Source: JAJPJX01 sp964568355
GTDB lineage: Bacteria; Acidobacteriota; Terriglobia; Bryobacterales; Bryobacteraceae
Direction of reading: 5' to 3'
Length of the DNA: 15,551 bases
Assembly (NCBI GenBank): GCA_964568355.1
Contig: CAZMRK010000499.1
Coordinates: 1 to 15,551, forward strand
Shown: piece by piece, positions 7,125-13,474 of the stretch
Layout: each line of letters opens with the position of its first letter
Numbering within the stretch: the stretch's first letter is position 1
The notes under the pieces: model-generated
The model's database searches: none
The model's input: the letters and a program-made list of their open reading frames with translations, nothing else
Told to the model about the DNA's origin: nothing
Made by a program: the position numbers and the translations under genes

Positions 7125-8252
7125 CTAGCGGGCCCCCGCGACGCCGCGGGCGGCCCAGTCGGCTTCCCGGCCCAGGGCTCGTGCCCGCAACTCCTTCACC
7201 CGGCCCAGCGCGACCTGCGCTTCGGGCTTCTTGCCGAGGGCTTGTAAGGCCTTCGCCAACTGGTAGAAGATCGCCGCCTCGTCGGGGTTCAGCTCGCTGG
7301 ATTTTTCCAGCAGGGGCAGCGCTTCGGAAAAACGGCCAAGCTGAACCATAGCCTTGCCCAGATAAAACAGCACCGCCCAGGCTTCCGGCGTGAGCCGGCG
7401 AGCCTTCTCCAGGTAGGGAATGCCCTCCTGATACCTGCCATCCTGCACCAGCGCGCCTCCCAAAAAATAGTTCGCATCCGGATCCTGGGGATGCTTCTGG
7501 AGAATCTCCCGGAGCTGAACCACGGCGGCATCGGTGCGGCGCTGGCTGAGGTAGACTTTGGCCAGTTCCAGTTGTGCTCCCGGAAACTGCGGGTCCAGTT
7601 CCATGGCTTTGCGGAAGAACTCTTCGGCTTCGGCGAACTGGGAGGCGTCGTAATAGGTGCGGCCTAGAAGGAACTGCGCCTGCGCCGGACTTGCCGCGTT
7701 CGCGAACATTTCGTTCAGCACGGCCTTGGCCTGGGCGGGCTGCTTGTCCTTGATATACCCAACGCCCAGCAAATAGAGGATTCCGGCGTCGTGCGGCGTC
7801 TGGGAGCGAAGTTGTTCCAGCTCCCTGAGCGCCTGCGGGACCTGGCCGGTATAGACACGGCAGGCCGCCAGCAATTCGCGAGCCTGGCGGTTGGCGGGGC
7901 TGGACGCGGCCACCTTTTCGAACAGTGGCAAAGCCTGAGCATGCTGATCCTGCTTCAGATAGGCCAATCCGAGGTTCAGTTGCAGTTGTGGATCACTCGG
8001 GCTGATTTTCAGGGCGCGCCGGTAAACGCCAATGGCTTTCGCCGGGCGGTTGCTGCGCGAGTAAACAACCCCCAGGTTGCCCAGAGCTCCCACATTCTGC
8101 GGAGAGGCACGCAGAACTTCGAGGAACCCCTGCTCCGCAGCCACATAATCCCCCGCCGAAAGCGCGCGGACAGCCCGGTCGAAGACCTGTTCCGGAGGAT
8201 CGGCCGCCGGAAGCAGGCGGCCCAGAAGCAGGAAGACGAGCCACCGCGACAT
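7125..8252 (-). CDS. Secreted tetratricopeptide repeat (TPR) protein
   Basis: A 375-residue protein made almost wholly of TPR units. Residues 1-17 are a signal peptide (Arg3, Leu-rich core, then LLPAA before DPPEQ), so it acts in the periplasm or at the envelope. Units of about 34 residues run from about 21 to 355. Clear examples are GALGNLGVVYSRSNRPAKAI (55-74), LQLNLGLAYLKQDQHAQAL (90-108), AQFLLGRTYYDASQFAEAEE (192-211) and LFYLGKAMVQLGRFSEALPL (295-314). TPR arrays bind protein partners and have no catalytic residues. The frame continues to 8294, but GAGGG lies 5 nt before ATG 8252 and the signal peptide begins there. It is downstream of the TonB-dependent receptor gene, with a terminator in between, so it may be read at a reduced level or from its own promoter. 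It converges with the permease gene 74 bp away. Confidence 0.88.
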   Translation of the reverse strand: MSRWLVFLLLGRLLPAADPPEQVFDRAVRALSAGDYVAAEQGFLEVLRASPQNVGALGNLGVVYSRSNRPAKAIGVYRRALKISPSDPQLQLNLGLAYLKQDQHAQALPLFEKVAASSPANRQARELLAACRVYTGQVPQALRELEQLRSQTPHDAGILYLLGVGYIKDKQPAQAKAVLNEMFANAASPAQAQFLLGRTYYDASQFAEAEEFFRKAMELDPQFPGAQLELAKVYLSQRRTDAAVVQLREILQKHPQDPDANYFLGGALVQDGRYQEGIPYLEKARRLTPEAWAVLFYLGKAMVQLGRFSEALPLLEKSSELNPDEAAIFYQLAKALQALGKKPEAQVALGRVKELRARALGREADWAARGVAGAR

Positions 8253-8257
8253 GCGTA

Positions 8258-8262
8258 CCCTC
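8258..8262 (-). promoter_or_regulatory. Shine-Dalgarno deciding the TPR protein start
   Basis: On the minus strand GAGGG is followed by TACGC and then the ATG at 8252. This favours the inner ATG over the ATG pair at 8267 and 8264 and over the longer reading from 8294. Confidence 0.6.
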
Positions 8263-8275
8263 ATCATATCCGGAG

Positions 8276-8312
8276 AAAAAAGCGGGCGGCCCACAAAGGA
8301 AATAGGCCGCCC
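8276..8312 (-). terminator. Intrinsic terminator after the TonB-dependent receptor gene
   Basis: Read on the minus strand, GGGCGGCC (8312-8305) and GGCCGCCC (8291-8284) form a perfect 8-bp stem with a 13-nt loop. It is followed after two bases by a run of six T (8281-8276). It begins 12 nt past the receptor stop codon and ends about 24 nt before the TPR start, so it also occupies the leader of the TPR gene. Confidence 0.8.
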
Positions 8313-8323
8313 CGGGGAGTTGG

Positions 8324-11300
8324 CTAGAAGTACAATTTCAGACCAAGCTGGATGATCCGGGGATCCCTCGTGCCGGTGATCTGCCCTACGCCGTTGTTGA
8401 GCGTAGGGGCGGATCCCTGGCTGGCTCCGTTGATAGTGACGTTCACCCCGGCGAATTGCGTATGGTTGAACAGATTGAACGTCTCGATGCGTAGCTGGGT
8501 CGTGATCTTCTCGGTGATGTGAGTGTTTTTGAAGAGCGAGAAGTCCCAGTTATTGATGCCGGGACCGCGGATGATGCCGCGGCCGCTATTGCCGGTAGTG
8601 CCATCGAGCGGACGCGCGAAAGCCATCGGATTAAACCACTCCTGCCAGGTTCCATTGCCGGCAGTGGAGCCGCCGACATAGTCGGCGCGGACGCTGCCGC
8701 TGAGGGTGCCCTGATTTCCGTTAGAAAGAACGGTCAGCGGGAAACCGCTCCAGAAGCGCGTAATACCGGTGATTTCCCAGCCACCGAGGATAGCCTGGAT
8801 AGCGGCATTGTTGGTTCTCGGCTTGGGCAGCGTGTAAACATAGTCCACATTGAAGACGAACTGGCGATCATAACCGGCAGGTCCCCAGTTGTACTGGCGA
8901 TTCTGCCAGAAGTCGATGGTGGCCGTATCGGTATCGACGACATCCATCGCCTTGGCCCATGTGAAATCGGCATTGATCATGAAGTTCTTGCCGAAACGGC
9001 GGCTGACGCGGGCCTGCAGGGCGTTGTAGCTGCTGTTCGCGCCGTAGTCGGTGTAATTGATATTGTTGTAGCCCTTGTAAGGACGGATGGCATCCTGCAC
9101 GTTGTTGGCATTCTGCAGAATCGGGGTGTTGGTGGTTGCTCCCAACGGCAGCGAGTTCATGTCGTACACATACTGCAAGTGCCGACCGGCATTGCCGACA
9201 TAGGCGACATCGATGGCGACCTGGCCTGGCAACTGGCGCTGCACGCCCAGACTCCAGGAGTAAGTGGTGGGGATATTACCGGCCTGATTAAATGCGCGAA
9301 CGGTGGAAGTGAAGGCCACGCCGCTCGAGATCAGGCTGGGCGAAACGTTGTCCACCTGGCCGCCGTAGATACTCGGCGTGTAAAACAGCGGCGGATTGCC
9401 CAGTCCATCAAAGCTGTTGGCGTTCTGGCGAATGCGCTCGTAGAAAATACCGAATCCACCGCGAATGGCCGTTTTTCCATCGCCTTTAGGGTCATAGGCG
9501 AAGCCGATGCGAGGACCCCAGTTGTTCCAGCGGTGCTTCGCAAACCCAGCCGGAATACCGTTGCCTTCCTGGATCATGCCATTGGCTGCATTGCCGGAAT
9601 TCGGAATGATACTGCCCGGATGATCTCCGGAAATCGCAATCGAGACGGCCTGGGCGGCATCATAACGGGTCGGGTCGAAGTAGTTTTGCAGATAGGTTCC
9701 GTAAGTGGACGTGGGTCCGAGATAGGCCCAGCGAATCCCATAGTCCAGTGTGAGGCGGCGATTGATCCGCCAGCTATCCTGCGCGAAGAGTTCCAACTGC
9801 CAGAAGTGGAAGGAACCGTAGAACCGCCCGTTGGTCTGAGTAAGCTTGGTGTAGTTTCCGAGCAGCAGATTGGCGAGCCCGTTGCCCGTATCGTTGGGAT
9901 TCAGGACTCCGGAAGTGAAATCGAAGTTGGGCGCGTCGGTCCAGGCCGGTTGCTGGCCGTTGAGATTTTTATTGAAAAGAACTCCGAACTTGAACGTGTG
10001 CGCGCCGGATACTTTCGTGATGTTGTCGGTATAGGCAAAAGTCTTCCCCTCGCTGACCCAGTTCGGCGGAAAGGGCGATACCGTGCAATTGCTGCCGCAG
10101 TTGAAGCTGGGCAGGCGGTTGAGGGTATTCGAGGTGGGATACAAATCCTGATACTGGAAGCCAAGAGAGCTTTCCGTATACTGGCTGGGCTGGAGGTCGG
10201 TGACATTGACCACCTGGGTCAGGTGGTTGTAGGTAAAGATGGACTCGTTGGTCAGCGACGGAGTAATTACGTTGACCATGTTCCAGGACCAACTGGCGCC
10301 GGGCTTCTTGCGATATTCGGGGAATACTGGAAAGGAGTTCCCGGAGAAGATGCCGAAGCCCTGGCTTTCCTGCTGCGCGTCATCGACCCAGCGGAAGAAC
10401 AGGTTCGTCTTGGCGCTCAAGTTGTAGTCGACGCGAAGCGCCTTCTGATTCTTGCTGAAACGGTAGGTGTCCTGAAAGGGAACGCGCACCTGGTCCGGCA
10501 CGCCCGGTGTTTGCGGAAGGTTGGTCATTCCGCGGTAGGCGGTTTGCAGCACCTTGACGAAGGCGGGGGCGTTCCGGCTCCACAGGGACTGCGGCACAAC
10601 ATTGTTGGGAAAGGGCATGCCGCCGATGATATTGCCGCCCTGATCCCGCTTCACCGTGCCAGGTTCAAACACCGTGCCTACCGGATAAGCGCTTCCGTTG
10701 AGCGAGGTACCCGGAATAATCGCCTTGCTGAAATCTCCCGTCAATTCGGCGGGATTGGGAGCATCGTAATAACTGTTTCCATTGGGCCGGCTGGCGCGGG
10801 TCCCTTCGTAGTTGAAGAAGAAGAACAGCTTCTTATTACTGGGTGTGGAGATATGCGGCAGATACAACGGACCGCCGAGATTGCCGCCGAACTGGTTGAA
10901 CCGCAACGGCGAAATCTTGGCCCCTTGCAGATTGTTGAAGAACGAATTGGCGTCTAAAGCATCGTTTCGCAGGAACTCGTAGGCGGTTCCATGAAAACCA
11001 GCGCTGCCGCTCTTGGTGGTGGCGGAGATGAGCACCCCCGGATTCCGTCCGTACTCGGCATTGAAGACGCTGGTCTGTACCTTGAACTCGCCCACCGCAT
11101 CCATGCTGAGCTGGGTATATTGGCCGTCGTTGGCGCCCACGTCGGTGTTGATGCTGCCATCCAGGTAGACATTGTTCATACTTCCGCGCATGCCATTGAC
11201 ATTGAAGGAATCCGTGTTATTGAAGGCCAGGCGGAAATCGGAGGAGTCATTGGAGACGACGCCGGGAAGGGTTCGCAGCAGCGACTGAAAATCGCGGCCG

Positions 11301-11752
11301 TTCAGGCTGATCTCGGTGACCTGCGTGGATGTGATGACAAAGGACTTATTGGACGTCGTAGTCTCTACCTGGGGTGTCTCGGCGTTGACCACCACGGTTT
11401 CGGAAGTAGCGCCTACTTCCATCCCGAGAGTTCCCAGATTCATGATCTGATTAACATCCAGAACCAGGCCGGCGCGTTCGAGTGGTTTCATGCCGGGGCT
11501 TTCGGCCTTGACCGAATAGGTGCCCGGCGAGAGCGGACGGAGTTGGAAGGAGCCGTCTTGAGCGGTGGTCGTCTCACGGGCCACCACCTTCTTCACATCG
11601 TCTGTGGCGACTACCTTGGCGTTCGGTATCACCGAGCCCTGAGCATCGACGAGTGTCCCTTGGATGACACCGTTTTGGGCGCTCGCGACATAGGTCAGCC
11701 CCACGGTCAGCGCAGCCAAGACAAAACAGGGTCTAGCTTTCAATGGATTCAC
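8324..11752 (-). CDS. Oar-like TonB-dependent receptor with carboxypeptidase-regulatory-like domain
   Basis: A 1142-residue outer-membrane protein. Residues 1-25 are a signal peptide (Lys5, Arg7, hydrophobic core, VASA before QNG). Residues 28-113 match the carboxypeptidase-regulatory-like beta-sandwich (IQGTLVDAQGSVIPNAKV, DGSFQLRPLSPGTYSVKA). Residues about 128-255 form the plug (EISLNGRDFQSLLRTLPGV, NVNGMRGSMNNVYLDGS, NAEYGRNPGVLISATTKSGS). The rest is the 22-strand barrel, with aromatic-rich strands and a C-terminus ending QLGLKLYF, a typical terminal barrel strand with final Phe. The family imports large ligands using TonB energy; length and domain order fit the Oar-like group abundant in Acidobacteriota. 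No SusD-like partner is nearby. The start is GTG 11752, fixed by AGAGGAG 5 nt upstream; the frame continues to 11851 without signal-peptide character. The ligand is unknown. Confidence 0.93.
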   Translation of the reverse strand: MNPLKARPCFVLAALTVGLTYVASAQNGVIQGTLVDAQGSVIPNAKVVATDDVKKVVARETTTAQDGSFQLRPLSPGTYSVKAESPGMKPLERAGLVLDVNQIMNLGTLGMEVGATSETVVVNAETPQVETTTSNKSFVITSTQVTEISLNGRDFQSLLRTLPGVVSNDSSDFRLAFNNTDSFNVNGMRGSMNNVYLDGSINTDVGANDGQYTQLSMDAVGEFKVQTSVFNAEYGRNPGVLISATTKSGSAGFHGTAYEFLRNDALDANSFFNNLQGAKISPLRFNQFGGNLGGPLYLPHISTPSNKKLFFFFNYEGTRASRPNGNSYYDAPNPAELTGDFSKAIIPGTSLNGSAYPVGTVFEPGTVKRDQGGNIIGGMPFPNNVVPQSLWSRNAPAFVKVLQTAYRGMTNLPQTPGVPDQVRVPFQDTYRFSKNQKALRVDYNLSAKTNLFFRWVDDAQQESQGFGIFSGNSFPVFPEYRKKPGASWSWNMVNVITPSLTNESIFTYNHLTQVVNVTDLQPSQYTESSLGFQYQDLYPTSNTLNRLPSFNCGSNCTVSPFPPNWVSEGKTFAYTDNITKVSGAHTFKFGVLFNKNLNGQQPAWTDAPNFDFTSGVLNPNDTGNGLANLLLGNYTKLTQTNGRFYGSFHFWQLELFAQDSWRINRRLTLDYGIRWAYLGPTSTYGTYLQNYFDPTRYDAAQAVSIAISGDHPGSIIPNSGNAANGMIQEGNGIPAGFAKHRWNNWGPRIGFAYDPKGDGKTAIRGGFGIFYERIRQNANSFDGLGNPPLFYTPSIYGGQVDNVSPSLISSGVAFTSTVRAFNQAGNIPTTYSWSLGVQRQLPGQVAIDVAYVGNAGRHLQYVYDMNSLPLGATTNTPILQNANNVQDAIRPYKGYNNINYTDYGANSSYNALQARVSRRFGKNFMINADFTWAKAMDVVDTDTATIDFWQNRQYNWGPAGYDRQFVFNVDYVYTLPKPRTNNAAIQAILGGWEITGITRFWSGFPLTVLSNGNQGTLSGSVRADYVGGSTAGNGTWQEWFNPMAFARPLDGTTGNSGRGIIRGPGINNWDFSLFKNTHITEKITTQLRIETFNLFNHTQFAGVNVTINGASQGSAPTLNNGVGQITGTRDPRIIQLGLKLYF

Positions 11753-11757
11753 CTTGT

Positions 11758-11764
11758 CTCCTCT
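11758..11764 (-). promoter_or_regulatory. Shine-Dalgarno for the GTG start of the TonB-dependent receptor
   Basis: Minus-strand AGAGGAG is followed by a 5-nt spacer and GTG at 11752. It decides in favour of GTG over the upstream in-frame codons. Confidence 0.85.
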
Positions 11765-12022
11765 TCGCCCCGGGTATGACAGAGCCCTGCGTGAGGAAAA
11801 ATCCAAAACATGATTCGCACGATTCACCGCGGAAACACGTGGCCGCGGCACACTCTTCCTTACCCTCTGGTGCGAGACTCTGTAAATTACGGGCTCATTC
11901 GATTGGAAAGGAGAAGCACATCGTTAGCAAGGTGATACACGGTATCTCACGTGTGAGAGCGGCGGCAGACTTCCATTTTTGGTAAGGCCGTTTTTGGTAA
12001 GAAAAGGCGTGAGCTGAACCGG
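11765..12022 (-). promoter_or_regulatory. Receptor upstream region with palindrome and direct repeats
   Basis: About 260 bp without a gene lie between the membrane-regulator stop and the receptor start. It holds a perfect 14-bp palindrome, TCTCAC-GT-GTGAGA (11945-11958), directly preceded by GATAC-ACG-GTATC (11934-11946, overlapping). It also holds an 11-bp direct repeat, TTTTTGGTAAG, at 11976-11986 and 11991-12001. CCGCGG occurs twice (11828-11833, 11843-11848). No convincing -10/-35 pair could be placed. These are candidate operator sites for receptor expression; the assignment is inference. Confidence 0.4.
11976..12001 (-). repeat. Two 11-bp direct repeats, 15-bp period
   Basis: On the plus strand TTTTTGGTAAG occurs at 11976-11986 and 11991-12001. 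Read on the minus strand, the 15-bp units agree at 13 of 15 positions. They lie just downstream of the membrane-regulator stop and about 220 bp before the receptor start. Confidence 0.6.
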
Positions 12023-13306
12023 CTACCAGATATGGAAGGCAATTAACTGTGGTGGGGCTGGGCTGTCCTGAATCACCTGCGCATGGAGCACGAGTTCCAG
12101 ATTGCGGCTGCTCCAGGAGGGACTGAGCTTGTGGAGGATGGGAGCCAAAGCATCGGGGTCGGTGAGGATTCGTCCGGCATCTTCGGTTCCATATTGGGTT
12201 AAACCGGCGCCAATTACTACAAATCCCCCCGTTGTCGCATGGGGCAGGCGGCTGATTAAAATATAGTCCTCGTTCGAGCGGCCGTTGTCGGACTTGCCGG
12301 TAAGCGCCAGTTGTTTGCCGTCCCGGGAATCCAGGATGCACGGTTTGCCGGCGCAATAAGCAAACCGGTAGCGAAACGACCGTGACATTTCCAGGGTCCA
12401 GCGATTGGTAAACGCACCGATCAGGACGGTAGAGAAATCACGGAGATCGGCAAACTCCAGCTTGCTCGCCAGACGAATATTGGAGAGCCGGTGATGCTGG
12501 GCAAACAGGACCGACAGGCGGGAAGCCGCCACCGTATCGCCGAAACCGACGTATTGATCGAAGACAGGGACAAAATCGGTACCTTTGATTTCGCCCGGAG
12601 GAACGCTGATCGGACGCTGGAGAGGAGTCGCTTCCCATCCGTTTGCCTGATCATTGAGCTGAGTCAGGTGGGCGGATGGGTGATAGACAATGGGATGCGC
12701 CAGAGCGACCAATACAGGAGATTGGCGGTTCAGTGCAGGACGCCAGAATACTTCGAATTCCCCGTCGCCGGTGGGAATGAAACGCCAGACCAGCAGAGCG
12801 CCGGCCACGAATACGGCGAGCCCGGCGATCACCTTCCAGGAAACGCGGCGCCGGGCCGGTTCCTTCGCCGGAAGCGGAACCTGTTTCGGAAGCGGAAATG
12901 CGGCTGGAACCGGCGCCTCCTGCGCGGCAGGGACCGGGTGCGAGTGGAAGGTAGGAACATACGAACCGGGAGGCAGATCGATGCGGACCGGGTCGTTGGC
13001 GCCCTCGGTCATATAGTATTGAGCCAGGCGCTTGCGGACTTCCCTGGCTCCGACTCGAACAATGCTGTCTTCGCCGAGATCGGCATCAGCCTTCCGTCCG
13101 AACACCTCCACGGCGAGGGTGCGCTCTTTGAGGCTTTCCGTGTTGCGTTCCACGGCCTTGGTTACGACGTAATCGAGAAAGTCATGACATCGCTTGGCCG
13201 AGCGGAAAGGAGCGCTTTTGAGGACCCGATCCAACTCCCGGCGGATTTCAGCCTGGTCTGTGAGTGCCGAAAGATTTACGTCGAAATGCTCACGGCTAGG
13301 CTGCAT
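12023..13306 (-). CDS. Single-pass membrane protein with N-terminal winged-helix-like DNA-binding domain
   Basis: A 427-residue protein. Residues 18-120 contain a conserved block: IRRELDRVLKSAPFRSAKR, then SLKERTLAVEVFGRKADADL (58-77), EDSIVRVGAREVRKRLAQYY (79-98), and VRIDLPPGSYVPTF (107-120). I recall this block as a winged-helix-like domain at the N-terminus of acidobacterial and related regulators. A Pro/Ala linker (122-150) leads to one membrane helix at about 157-176, preceded by RRR, so the N-terminus is cytoplasmic. Residues 180-427 would be periplasmic and may sense a ligand; no family is recognised for that part. The layout resembles ToxR-type transmembrane regulators. ATG 13306 is preferred, with GAG 8 nt upstream and TATACT about 18 nt upstream as a possible -10; a TTG two codons earlier is the only alternative, because a stop lies just before it. 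It precedes the TonB-dependent receptor gene. Confidence 0.75.
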   Translation of the reverse strand: MQPSREHFDVNLSALTDQAEIRRELDRVLKSAPFRSAKRCHDFLDYVVTKAVERNTESLKERTLAVEVFGRKADADLGEDSIVRVGAREVRKRLAQYYMTEGANDPVRIDLPPGSYVPTFHSHPVPAAQEAPVPAAFPLPKQVPLPAKEPARRRVSWKVIAGLAVFVAGALLVWRFIPTGDGEFEVFWRPALNRQSPVLVALAHPIVYHPSAHLTQLNDQANGWEATPLQRPISVPPGEIKGTDFVPVFDQYVGFGDTVAASRLSVLFAQHHRLSNIRLASKLEFADLRDFSTVLIGAFTNRWTLEMSRSFRYRFAYCAGKPCILDSRDGKQLALTGKSDNGRSNEDYILISRLPHATTGGFVVIGAGLTQYGTEDAGRILTDPDALAPILHKLSPSWSSRNLELVLHAQVIQDSPAPPQLIAFHIW

Positions 13307-13420
13307 CCCCAATTCTCAGTCAAAGTATAACGCTTCGGAAAACCTGCATTTGAAAACTCCTGGAAATACTGAAAAACAAAGCAATTTAACGGGTGTATCA
13401 CGGGAAAGTCTGGCTGTGGG

Positions 13421-13460
13421 GCGGTCCCCCTGGACCGCGGGCCGACGCCCTCGTCGGCCC
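13421..13460. repeat. Two abutting perfect hairpins with identical CCCT loops (REP-like element)
   Basis: GCGGTCC-CCCT-GGACCGC (13421-13438, 7-bp stem) is directly followed by GGGCCGACG then CCCT then CGTCGGCCC (13439-13460, 9-bp stem). Both stems are perfect, both loops are CCCT (AGGG on the minus strand), and no base separates them. The element begins 14 nt after the hydrolase stop, in a 168-bp gap between two leftward genes. No T-run follows, so it is not a standard intrinsic terminator; it fits a repetitive extragenic palindrome or an mRNA-stabilising 3' structure. The rest of the gap (13307-13420) is AT-richer and may hold the promoter of the membrane-regulator gene. Confidence 0.7.
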
Positions 13461-13474
13461 AGTCGCACCCGGGG

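Noticed and set aside
7126..7165. GC-rich palindromic stretch (CCCGCG-ACGC-CGCGGG) at the convergent junction
   Set aside because: It lies within the last codons of the TPR gene, has no T-run and can be explained by Ala/Gly/Arg codons; it does not match the 13421-13460 element closely.
8519..10957. An 812-codon open frame on the plus strand, opposite the TonB-dependent receptor gene
   Set aside because: Its translation has no recognisable domain. The minus-strand frame is an unmistakable full-length receptor. Long antisense frames are common in GC-rich genes with strong codon bias.
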